Below are positions 22,485 through 33,427 of a DNA stretch of 64,000 nt, piece after piece. Both the position numbers and the translations under genes were made by a program. Position 1 is the stretch's first letter, and each line of letters opens with the position of its first letter. The stretch lies in assembly GCF_002443255.2 (NCBI RefSeq), contig NW_019211454.1, forward strand, positions 54,429,823 to 54,493,822. Reading direction: 5' to 3'. The DNA is from Varroa destructor. Taxonomy: Eukaryota; Arthropoda; Arachnida; Mesostigmata; Varroidae. The notes beneath the pieces were generated by a model that did no database searches, had not been told where the DNA came from, and was given only the letters and a program-made list of their open reading frames with translations.

Positions 22485-22634
22485 ACACGCACGCGCACAC
22501 ACGCGCGCGCGCGCGCGCGCGCGCGCACACACACACACACACACAGACAGACCTACACACACACACACACCCACCCACAGAAACACCCACACACACACAC
22601 CCAGAGACACACACACACACAGACACACACACAC
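22485..22634. repeat. Compound (CG)n/(CA)n tract
   Basis: A run of about 13 CG dinucleotides flanked by CA repeats follows a nearby TA tract (22434-22469). The alternating purine-pyrimidine pattern is of the kind that can form Z-DNA. All open frames here are repeat products. Confidence 0.95.
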
Positions 22635-23385
22635 GGACCCACTCCCAGCCGTACACCAGCGTAGCATGGAGCATCTGTCCGTCCATTTATTGAAACTAAA
22701 CCCGGATACGCCTAGTTTGCGTGCAACGTAATCCTTAAAAAACACGATTACTTCGTTAATAACGATTATACTGTATTTGTATGGTATATATATGCATTAA
22801 ACTTTTCTAAATATAGCTACCACTTCATGCTATTCTTCGTACATGGTCAGCGTGTATGATTATTATAACGTGAAATTTTAAGGCGCTACTTTCTCTCGTT
22901 ACCGTGTTGAACCTACTATGTACACCACTGAGCACTTCTTTCTACACTAGGCTGGAATAAAAAAAAATCGTAACACGCATCGTTCAGGCATATCGGATTC
23001 TGAAGCTAACGTTGTCGCATTCTTTCTTCGATCTGCTAGACCTATGTAGCATTGTGCATTATTTAGCGAAGAAGCCATCATGGCCGGAGAGGCAAATCTA
23101 ACCAGATCTAATCAGTATTATTGTAACCTGTTCAGAAGCTAATGCTGTTTTTGTTCGATACGGACGGATCCTACAACAACCGAACCCATATTAATAATAC
23201 CTTCGTTGAAGCCGCCGCTTCCATCGCTTCACTCAACTATAATACCTGCGTTACACACTCAGATGTACACACAAAATGCTTATTTTTTATTAAGATTGTA
23301 CTGTACTTCAATCATTCATCATCCTATCATTCATCTATCACAGTCTTCCACAGGTTTCGATGAATAGGAATAGATAAGTGTTTGT

Positions 23386-23400
23386 TTATATATATATATG

Positions 23401-23460
<60 letters not shown>
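23386..23460. repeat. (TA)n microsatellite
   Basis: Almost pure TA repeat of about 75 bases. Confidence 0.95.
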
Positions 23461-23461
<1 letters not shown>

Positions 23462-23516
23462 TATAGTAAACATGTAATCGTTATCATAAGGAAGTGTTTT
23501 TACTGCCACATATATT

Positions 23517-23536
23517 TTATTATTATTATTATTATT

Positions 23537-23571
<35 letters not shown>

Positions 23572-23572
23572 A
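23517..23572. repeat. Adjoining (TAT)n and (CAT)n triplet repeats
   Basis: About eight TAT units change abruptly to about eleven CAT units, consistent with one substituted repeat that later expanded. Confidence 0.95.
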
Positions 23573-24836
23573 AAATAATTAGTCGTCAACCGTTCCAGAT
23601 TTTTTTGAGCATACTAAGCGAAGGAGCGCCGTTTCTGCGATTGGCGGTCAAGGCCTTGCCAAGACGACTAAATCAACCAAGATTTTAAACTCCAACGGCA
23701 AAATCGCTCATTCTATAAACGTTAAATCAATCTAATAAACCACTTTGAACGGTAAGCCACCCCGCTTGCCACAGGACTACCTTCTCCTTGTGGTATCCTT
23801 AATATGGTCTTAGTATCAGTACGTACTTGTGCTTATCTATTTTATGCTGTTTGCAATAGCGGTTCCGTATCTTCTTAACGTCATCTCCTGTCACGTGACA
23901 ATATCAGCAATAAAAATCAACTTTATTTGTGTCTCGATACAGCAAAGAGAGAGAAAGCCAACTGTGCCCCGTATTTGTGTGCTTTCCAATTCCTCCAGTG
24001 AGGAGTTGCTGATACTCAGCCAAATCCCTGTCTAGATGGGTAGGCTCTACAAAACGGCTAGATATATGAAAATTTAAGTAATATCCATATGCCCAGTTGC
24101 AGAGGTTGTTGTCTCTTCTCGTTTTGCATATAGGTATCGTTCTACGCTAATTACTATTAATTGTCCAGTATACGAAACAGGAGATCGTTTCTGCTAGCTG
24201 CTTGTCAGATGGACTGTCCCTTTGACACTGTACTAATAGCAACATTAATCGGTCGAGATATAATTATAAAGTATGATGATTTTCTAAGCGAATATTTTGT
24301 TTTTTTTTTCGTTCGTTCTTCAGCTAGTTTCACAGACAGAGCGAATAGTGAGGTTCCTGTTTTCTACTCGAAACCATTACACCTTTCAGAGACACCATAG
24401 AGAAGAACTGGCATCCGCGTTTACGTCGCTATTCGATGTTTCTGCGAGTCTGCTAAGCTTATGGCACCGGTGTGCCAATTTGAGTGATCGTCTAATAGTG
24501 TTTTCGTTTGTCGTCGACAAGGCTGAAATTAAGCCAACACGCTTTTACCGCAAATGTGTCGGGGGCATCCGCGGTCTCCTTGGAGCTTCGTTGGCCATGA
24601 TAGCGTCCATTACGAAACCAATAAAGGTCTGTCGGCGTTCTACCCTCTGCAAAGTAAACAAACCAATACATATTAGTACAGAATAATCGGGCACTAAGTA
24701 GATTTTAACAAATTTCTCATTGAAACCAACGTATTTACTAATTTTTTCAAATGAGTAATCTTCCTGTAAAGAAATTTCGAAGCCGAAATAGATAGTGCTA
24801 TGTACATAATATTATTGCTATCATTACATTGAAATC

Positions 24837-24857
24837 GCTGCGTATATATATACGCAG

Positions 24858-24917
<60 letters not shown>
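24837..24917. repeat. 22-bp perfect palindrome and (TA)n tract
   Basis: GCTGCGTATATATATACGCAGC is self-complementary and runs straight into about 58 bases of TA repeat. Confidence 0.93.
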
Positions 24918-24920
<3 letters not shown>

Positions 24921-26189
24921 TGCAGCGCCGTCTAACTAGCACGCTAGTTCGAGTTTATTTCGTAGCTAGGTTTAATTTTGCCTAAAACGCACAGTCATAT
25001 CTGTCCTGGTCAGTAATCAATATTCACAATGTGACCGTTTGACAGGACGCTGCTTATTGACGACGCCCGAAATCTACGCAGATGACGCGACAGCAGACGA
25101 AGCTCGATCGTCAGCCCGTCATTTGTAAAGATCGCATCTAAGAGACAGGGAAACATCGCTAGACGTAGATGTGAGGCGCTACAAGCTCAGACGTTGTCGT
25201 AGCACTATAGTGGACGGAAGAATCAGCGAAAGAGGTTAACGTGTTTAAATAGTGAACTTTGCATCTTTGTTCTTGATTTGGCTTTACATGTTAAGGTGTT
25301 GGCGAGAAACATCTGGCGTTGATAGCCAGCGGAGGCTTGACTGTTCGCTTACATCGAAGTCCGGATCTAATCAGGTTTGACGCCGACAGACTGTTCCGTC
25401 GGATCTACTGATCCCACTATATGTAACACAAGCAAGGTGCTGCACGACATCGACAAAGATTCGTAGACGACTAGTTGGGCGGCACCCGGTAAATCGATAC
25501 GCCCCCACGCACGTTGCACAGAAACCAATGAGCTAAAAACCCGAAAGATCTGAAGAAACTGTTGCCGATTACTGGAACGAGGAGAACGTCATAAAGCCAA
25601 ATTGTCTTGTCAAGCTAGTGACCGCTACTTGTCAAATACGACAAGTTATCTATCTCGCACATCGCATTACTGAGCACCACTACGTTCAATAGGGGCATAA
25701 TGATGTCGACTACTGAAGCATCTGCACACCCCTTTTGCAGAACCCCAAACATGGTAGATGGAATCGCTGGTTGATAGTGGATGCACTTCTCAATAGTTCA
25801 TTTGCTTACATTTTGCATTTAATTGTTCGATTATTACCTAAAAAACCAATTGATTTTGTTACACGAATCAAATCTTTATTAATACAGAGCTTTGCAAACG
25901 TTTTTCTGAAAGCATAACTACGCATCCGTCGCTGTTGTTGTCATTTGTTAAAAATATCTCTTCCTTCCCTTGTGAGAACAATACAGAAAAATATCAAGGT
26001 CATTGTACAAGAAATTTGTCAGCGAGTTAGCCCACAGATACTGAGACAGACGCAGGCTTTTTATTCGCCTTTTTCGTTCACTTTTCTCTCGCCGGTATTG
26101 ACCCGCCCGGTATGCTACTCTCATGAACATCTCGACACACAGACCCTCCCGCTATTATCTACCGGAGCGGGATTTACCTAGGTTTGCAA

Positions 26190-27150
26190 ACCCGTTGTGG
26201 CCCCCGCTGCCGGTTTGTTCGCCCGCAGTTCGGCCGATATCAGCGCGCCCCATCCTTCAATCTTTACTATGATGATGGACAGGGCTAGGCGAGCAATCCG
26301 CGCGGTGTGGGAGGCCCGCGAACCATCTGTTGCCGCTACATCGGAGCAATCAGAAAGCACCAATACGAGCTCTAGTAGGTCCAGCAAAAGACCGAGACAT
26401 CACGAGGCACGAGGCAGTTCATACAACAAACCTGCGCCCGCATTAAACATGAACTCTCGTCTAACGCTCACGCGGAGGATCGATGAGCAAGACGTTTGGG
26501 AAGAAGCAGAACAAAGAAAGCAAAGGCAAAGCTTCTTCATCCTCCTATCTTCGTGCCATCATCATCATCAAAATTGAGCGAGACAGACAAACGAAAGAAA
26601 TCGAGAGAGAGAGAGAGAGAGAGGGGAGAGATGTAGATGGAGAGAGAGGGGGGGGGAGAGAGAGCAGGAGAGGGGCGAGCATGGATGAAGGGGAGGGGGT
26701 GTCGCATTGAAACACGCTCTACGCTCTGACGATCGGTGCTAGATCAGCCACTCAGTAGTTAGGTTGCCACTGCTACTGCTGCTTCAGGTTTTTTCCACCT
26801 CCCCCATCTCATCTATTGCTCGTATATGAACTGCTGCTGCTGCTGCTGCTATCACACAAGAAGCAACACAGTAGGAACACAAACGGCCATTCCCCCGACT
26901 TGCCTCTTTCTTTCAGCCTTGTGCTGGTCTTTTAGCCTAGCTCTGCCCACGGTCTGTCGACCGATCTCCCAGCGAGCAGCACACAGGCAGGCAGGCAGGC
27001 AGGCAGGCAGGCTCTTTTGCACTCGGCTCCAGAAACCGCTATCGCCGAAGGTGCCCCCTTGTAAATATCTAAATAACAATACACTACCACCTGGCCATAC
27101 CGCGGTGCGCGCGCCCTGTGCCGACATCGCAGCGAAAAAGCAGCTAACAC
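26190..27150. other. GC-richer block with GA, CTG and CAGG repeats
   Basis: The block carries a GA/G tract (26602-26666), CTG x7 (26830-26850) and CAGG x7 (26984-27012). A 101-codon frame from the ATG at 26271 has a Ser-rich, basic middle but resembles nothing known. It could be an untranslated first exon or regulatory DNA. Confidence 0.4.
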
Positions 27151-27542
27151 AGTAGTGGCAGCCACTTCTTTTCTTCTATAATTATTGTCCAGTACTGAAT
27201 AGTGTGTCGCATGAACTTGCCATGCGTGAAAGAAAAAGATGGTGACAAGACAGCCAAACAATTACTCGAACTCTAAAGACTACGACAAACTAAGAACCAG
27301 TGACAAGAAACGGTACTCGATTAGTGTAGTACAGTCCGACCTAGAACTGTAGTATATATAGCAATCACTGCAGGCAAAAAATCAGATCTGTCCTCAACGC
27401 AAGGGATGAGTATGGCCCGGGACAGGGAACACAGTTCAGGTGGGGTGCTAAAAGTGATCAAGGTAAAAACAAAAAGCCGACTTGGACGTCGAATAAGGCT
27501 CAGCCGTACGAGCAGATGTAATGCAATACAGGATGAGGACTA

Positions 27543-27579
27543 ATGCCCGGCAACAGCCGCGGAAGAACAATAAAAAATC

Positions 27580-27613
<34 letters not shown>

Positions 27614-28100
27614 GTGTATGCATCTGATAAAAACGAATGACGAGCGCATCAGGCGAGATGTATTGCTTGTAAGCTTACTACTTCTAATGGAGTGCACTGC
27701 TTTAGCTGTGGCGGACAAGATATATGCTCATCACTGCCCGATGTTGAATGTCGATTACCATAGCGGTGTTCACGACATGAGAAAAGGCCAAGTAGCGAAT
27801 CTTAGTAAAAGAAAAAACGACGTAACAAGGTGGGTGCCGTCGAGCATGTGTTTACATGGCGACGAAGGTATCACCTCCATCCATCTTGCCGCGGTGGTAG
27901 CTACTGGTGCCAGACTGTCGATGGCCGTGATCAGTTTCGCTGGCATAAACAGGGCGAATCGAATGGTGCCAACGGCGTGCGACACAACATCGAATGCAGG
28001 CCATGATCAGAATGTAATTCTGTACTGTTTTTCGAAGTTTATTGGTGAGGCGTTATGTTTGTTCGCACTATACCTCGTTAGTACTTTTACTGGTGCGTGA
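27543..28100 (+). CDS. Possible single-exon ORF, 185 codons, unidentified
   Basis: The frame starts with ATGCCCGGC, crosses a TATA/TATG microsatellite (27579-27620), then gives a plausible hydrophobic segment (DVLLVSLLLLMECTALAVA) and continues to TGA. AATAAA follows 24 bases after the stop (28124-28129). An internal ATG after the microsatellite would give a secreted-protein-like start. No family is recognised. An open frame of this length can occur by chance in a window this size, so the AATAAA is the main support. Confidence 0.22.
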
Positions 28101-28884
28101 TACAACTAGTAAGAATAATGTTCAATAAAGACGCTTTACTTCTTTAGGTGCAATCTTTAGGCCACATCCATAATTGTTCGAAGATGTACGACGCGTTTTA
28201 GCAGTAACAATCGTAAAACGGCCGGGCGATCATGGACAACTGCCGGGCACGTTATTAGGTTAGGTCAGGCCAACGCCATTTCAACGAATCATTGCTTTGC
28301 GTCACAGTACTGACAGAAAAAATCAGCTACCTACTCGACTACAAGAATGAATCACGAAATGGACGACAATACGTGCCACTGTTGGCCCAACCAAAATAAC
28401 TCGGCCAATGTAGGAGCGCATCCAAGGTTGGCCCCGACTGCTTCTAATGTAACCGGCATTACTTTTGATTGACGGTCGGTGTTTATCTGTTGCTTCAAGC
28501 TCTCGCGACGCTGCCTCATTCGCCACTTCAACAATTAACCAGCGTGGCGGGCCACCCGCCTACCTGTGTTATTCTCTCCGGGCCTATGTCCAATGTATGG
28601 TGGCCTACTCCACGTCCTGTGCTGCCAGCCAGTACGACGACTCGAGCCGGCCTTATCACTGACACAAATAGTAGCGGTCGTATGGCCGGTTTGTTTCTTC
28701 CTTTTACATTTATACGGTTGTGCTAATGAAAAGATAGCGGGTTGACATTGTTATTGCTCCCGTCGACGTCATTGTCGTTGTTGTTAACGGCGATGCTTTC
28801 TCCCCCGGCCCCTTGCACGTAAATATATATTTGTGTGTATGACATACAAAACGACGTTACGCAGACGACAAAGCGGCAGGCATA

Positions 28885-29409
28885 ATGCCTGTTCCGACGC
28901 ACGCATCCAGGCAGAGAAGCCGATCTAGCTATTTCTGCTTCTTTCTAGATCCGATAACTAATAGCTTTGATCGCTTCAAGGCTAAACGACGTAATTCATA
29001 TAAACTATTAGTGCGCGAGGACAGCACAATGCGAATGGCTCTGATCGACGCGATATGGCGCATCGGTCTGAATTTCTATTTCTGCTTGCCTGTATATCGG
29101 TTCGTCTGCGACGGTCTTAGCACCCATGACGCTCTGTTATTGTCGCTGCTCACAAGCACCTCGACGCTGGCACGCCTCGAGCGTTACGCGCGCATGTTAA
29201 GTGAAAATTCGCAGCGCCAGCGCGACCGCCAGATTTCGGGGACGCTATCGAGTTGCCGACAAAATGCAGCTAGACAAATAGATACATTGTTTGGGATGCC
29301 GGTTAGGCGGTTTTACGACGTTGGTTATTCATTCGAAAAGAGGTTCTGGCGTCCAGCGACAAACTATACATTACTCCGCCAAATGATTGTATACTTAGTC
29401 AATACGTGA
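28885..29409 (+). CDS. Possible single-exon ORF, 174 codons, unidentified
   Basis: The ATG (ATAATGCC) opens a frame with many C/G-ending codons, encoding FDRFKAKRRNSYKLL, ALIDAIWRIGLNFYF, and a basic stretch RLERYARMLSENSQRQRDRQ. There is no recognised domain, signal peptide or splice evidence. It could be chance. Confidence 0.2.
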   Translation: MPVPTHASRQRSRSSYFCFFLDPITNSFDRFKAKRRNSYKLLVREDSTMRMALIDAIWRIGLNFYFCLPVYRFVCDGLSTHDALLLSLLTSTSTLARLERYARMLSENSQRQRDRQISGTLSSCRQNAARQIDTLFGMPVRRFYDVGYSFEKRFWRPATNYTLLRQMIVYLVNT

Positions 29410-31550
29410 CCACATTACTGCTAAAGCGGTGGTATTACGTCTACTCTACAGTTATTATCGCTGGCTGACGCTAAATATACGTTTGTTCGCGTACTTGCCG
29501 ATTGGGTGTCCTTTATATAGAATAGAATGCATACAAACTGAACCGTGTTTGCCACATGTTGCCTTATTAACTACAGTGAGCCATAGCACGGCGTTCTACT
29601 GCTTTGTTGTGGCTTTCGTTGTTTTACTAAACATTTGTTTGTCATCAAGCTCAGCACAATAGTCCTGTGCATACACCCGCTAGTAACTGGGGGCATAAAT
29701 GACACGGACGCGCTAAGGCAAAGTCAGTGGGAGGTCGCCAACAGAAATTTCGTGGTATCAAGAGCTAGAATTTACTCCAGTCGCGTTTTTCATTTTCAAC
29801 TTATCAAGAAAGAACACTACTAGTACGCGTACTATTGCTATTACCATTAAATTAAGCACCGCGATGGCAGATGGCGGCGCCTTAGTAATGCGTAACGAAT
29901 ATTACGCATCATTGCTCCCGTCCATTGATATCAATAGAGCCCGTCTACCTGTTGCAGACAGAAGACAATTTAAATGTACCCAGTAATGTAAGACGCGTTA
30001 GTTTTTGTGTGTGTGTGTGTGTGTGTGACGATATTAAGAAGATTAAAAGTGGAAAATGAAAAACATAAAGAATAACATAGAGCGAAGGTATCAGCTGGTG
30101 TTCCGGTGGTCATATGAGCTCCTTCCTTTTACGCCCTTTATCTTCTTTCTCTAACAAGCTGCCCTGGCGGACTTAAATGAGATAGTGTGCAAAAGATAAG
30201 ACGGAACTACATATATATATATACTGCTAGAAGTAATACAGTGAGGTAACTATTGCTGAACACACAGTACTTCCAAAAGGAGCAGGAAGTTCACCTAACT
30301 CCGATCGCTACGTCAGCATCATACACTCTTAACTTGGCTTGATGATTGTTATCAGCATCTGTTATTATATACATTTAGTCTGTGTAATTGGACATCTTTT
30401 TTAGCCAACAATGAATTAAGGAAAAGAAGCAGAACAGTGAAGCCACCGCTGCGCCTAAAGTCAGATCGTATGATATACCCTGGTTTGGATAGACCTACAT
30501 CTTGATATATAAAGCTTGCGTTAGTAGGTATTGCGCTGTTTTTGTTCATCTTCGATCATAATAATATCTTCTCGTTAGACTTCTTAGGGTGCGTTCCCTT
30601 CCCGGACCGAATGACGAACTTTGTTCTCGCTTAAGTGAGAACGGGGACCATGTAGCTGTACAAATATCTATTTATGCGTGCGCGTGGCTATCACCCGAAT
30701 TCTGCACAATATTAATATATACACACATCAAAATACATTCTATACATGAAGATCTCGTTGGCTTTTTCTTTTCAGCCGCCCAGCTTGGTACTCGTATTTG
30801 TATTGGTTTCACCATTTGGACTGAGTTCAAGAAAATCAGGAAGCGCTTGCGCTGGTCACCCGACGTCTCACAGACAACGCCAACAGCAGCAGTTAAAAGA
30901 GCAGAGACGATTATAGTTGATGACATTGCCAGTAAGGCGATTGGCCAAAGCAATCCTGGCCTGCACTTTTTTTTCGCAACTATATCAAGCGACTAGCTGT
31001 TCAGTCGCAGCATGCGCCCACGAGCAAGCACAGCATGACGGGGGCGTCATATTTTATTCTGTCCCTGTAGGAGGCGGTGATCACTGCCATGGTCTTCAGT
31101 CTCATCGTCGTCGCGTGTGGTAAATGTGCGGCAAATAGATAGGACCTGGCCGACACCATGAAGGACTCAGAAGTACTCGGCTATGGACAGATGTGCAACC
31201 GAACGGTGCCTTAGCGTCATGAGTATCGTCCTTAAAAATAGAGACCCTGTTGACGGCTTTCAATTTGACTGCGCATCAAATGAACGAAAAATTGTGCTAT
31301 CATTACTTGTAGGCAAGTACGAACTAGTTATGCTACTCGTATATACAACTCAATTTCAAATCTTCTGTGAAGCAGAATGAGGGAATTTTCTGAGAGAAGG
31401 TAAAGGCATACCACTTGGCTTCTTTAGGCAGCCATCTGAAGAGTTCGTACTATGACTAAATATGTACCAATTTGTTGTCGGCTGTTTGTTTGATCGGCAT
31501 ATATATATATATATATATATATCAGATCTGTTGCGCCGTTTTTCTAACAG
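29410..31550. other. Gene-poor interval with candidate small exons
   Basis: (GT)n is at 30006-30027 and (TA)n at 31499-31522. Two stretches have good splice flanks: 30777-30930 (after GGCTTTTTCTTTTCAG, coding-like) and 31071-31119 (49 bases, hydrophobic AVITAMVFSLIVVAC). They may belong to the gene ending at 31754, but their phases cannot be joined directly. Confidence 0.35.
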
Positions 31551-31754
31551 TATAGATACTCCGTAACTAGACATATGACACACATACCCTTTGAAAGCGT
31601 CCGTATTCCCAATGGTCAGAAAGACGGCGAAGGTCCCTGCCGATGTTCAGATAGTCAGCTTCGTTTAAGGAGGCAGCGCGGCGTGGAAGCGTACGAGCTG
31701 GGCGACGCGGAACTACATCAGGAATATTGGAAACAGTGGCTCGCCGGCGACTAA
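31551..31754 (+). CDS. Likely terminal coding exon of an unidentified gene
   Basis: The acceptor CCGTTTTTCTAACAG opens 67 codons and a TAA, with only phase-0 entry open. The peptide includes THIPFESVRIPNGQKDG, a CRC motif, QLRLRRQRG and ends VEAYELGDAELHQEYWKQWL-AGD. Codons are strongly G/C-ending, unlike the flanks. It resembles a hydrophilic C-terminal tail and I do not recognise the protein. AATAAA occurs 143 bases after the stop (31897-31902). A 26-A run lies between them. Upstream exons are uncertain: a hydrophobic 49-base exon candidate sits 430 bases upstream. Confidence 0.42.
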   Translation, partial: YRYSVTRHMTHIPFESVRIPNGQKDGEGPCRCSDSQLRLRRQRGVEAYELGDAELHQEYWKQWLAGD

Positions 31755-31790
31755 CGGCCGCGACTTCTGAAAAGATTCAAAAACGATGTG

Positions 31791-31816
31791 AAAAAAAAAA
31801 AAAAAAAAAAAAAAAA
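31791..31816. repeat. A26 homopolymer
   Basis: Twenty-six A residues start 37 bases after the stop of the 31551-31754 exon. This could be a plain mononucleotide repeat or the tail of an old retroposed insert. No target-site duplication was evident. Confidence 0.9.
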
Positions 31817-31902
31817 CACAGACCACAGTAGCAGTATTGAGTATACGATTCCACAAATCTGTGTACTTTTCTTTTTTTCTCTTAAAAATCTTTTAAAATA
31901 AA

Positions 31903-33392
31903 TAGAAATTAGAAACATCTTAAAATAGTTGTTCCATCTATAGTTTTCGGTCGAGATTTCTGTCTCCGTGCAAATTTACCCGCGAATACTAATAAAATTT
32001 CTGAATAATACGTCTATATTGAGGGTACATATTTATACGTTTGTGTTAGTTAAAGAAATTTTCTAAAATCAATGGTCATCATATTTGTACCATAGAGATC
32101 TGAAGGATCGGCCATTCATCAATTAAGGTCTTATTATTCCCTTTCTAAAAGTTAAGGTGTTATGGTGGTTACACCTTTATGCCAATACAGGTTTGTTTAC
32201 ATAGATTGACGGCTGAAGAATAAGAAGCTGCAACATCGGAGAGTCACGATTTTTCTGCCACGTGAGCTTCACGTGAGGGACTACGAAGTCCGTCTGCGAC
32301 GGCTTCAGTCATCGTCACGATTCAAGATAACGGCGGCTTTCGATTTTTAGATTTTTGTTGCTAACCTGGATCTCACTCGTAAAATATGGCGCTTTTATAG
32401 AGGCAATGAAAAGGGTACGTCACGAGGAAATCGTACATCTACTCGCGTATACCTATATTATGAATGGAAACAATGGTTAGCATATAATGGTTCATAAAAG
32501 CGTTACCGCTAGCTATCAATACTTCACCGACGAGGTAATAAACGAATTCTAATAGGGAGCAGTCATTTTCGTGTTGTTGTTATCGTAAACACTACACTGT
32601 TGGCGCATATTGCTAGTGTCAATGATTTTTTTTTTCTTTTTTCGAGAAAAAGCAATACAATGCTCGCCTATCGACATAATTTCCAAGGGTTGGCATGGTT
32701 AGTGAAAGTGGTCCGATGTTAACGTTGGTGCTCATATCTGACATCGCCATGGATCTTATATGCTAGCTTACTAAAGAAATGGCTAGAAAAATAAAGAAAG
32801 ACAACGGCGAGATCCATTGCGGCGAGGCCACAGTCTCTTGTCTCGTTGCCGGTAAGTTTGCCGTTAATTTGTTTGCTTCGATTCCTCGATCGATCTCATC
32901 TTGTTTTTGATCGCTGCTTAAAAATCTAAGCCAACAAAAGTGAGAGAAATCATAAAGCAGCTGAAGAAAAATATAGAAGCATTAACAGTCCCGCCTTTAG
33001 CTTCATCTCAATGCCGCCTTCGACAAGTCGTGGTAGCAGCAGCAACAACAACAACAACAATAACCATGATTGTGACAATAACTGTTCGATTTCGCTCTGC
33101 CGTGCGTCAGTCAACGGCACTCCTTTCAAATGCTACTGCTGTTCATGATGATTAGGCTCATGGCTTAGCGCACCCCCGTAATCGACTGTTCATAGCAGTT
33201 CAACTAAAGCTTTGTACCCGCGTCGACGTAATGCTCGTTGCGTCTATTGACGTCGTTGTTATTGTCTATCGACTTGCGTAACGTGTTAGTTGATTTGTTA
33301 ATAAGCTGACACCAGCACCTCAGTTCAAATTCCGGCTGAGGTAGCCCCTAAGTCGTAGCTTCGTTTACTTAACCATTCTGGCACTTCGATCG

Positions 33393-33427
<35 letters not shown>

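Larger units (their letters stand above)
19358..26190. other. Gene-poor interval rich in TA and CA/CG microsatellites
   Basis: No convincing gene is seen. Features are simple repeats: (TA)n at 21987-22009 and 23386-23460, a CG/CA tract at 22485-22634, (TAT)n-(CAT)n at 23517-23572, and a TA palindrome and tract at 24837-24917. The 129-codon frame at 24297-24686 has no recognisable domain. Confidence 0.55.

Noticed and set aside
22379..22745. Overlapping open frames rich in Thr/His or Cys/Val and Arg/Ala
   Set aside because: Repeat translation of the CG/CA tract.
23378..23688. Tyr/Ile- and His-rich open frames
   Set aside because: Produced by the TA and TAT/CAT repeats.
24297..24686. 129-codon plus-strand open frame
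   Set aside because: No ATG in strong context and no known motif. It runs through a T-rich tract.
33318..33350. B-box-like GTTCAAATTCC, considered as a tRNA gene
   Set aside because: No matching A-box, acceptor stem or cloverleaf could be built. No tRNA gene was found anywhere in the window.
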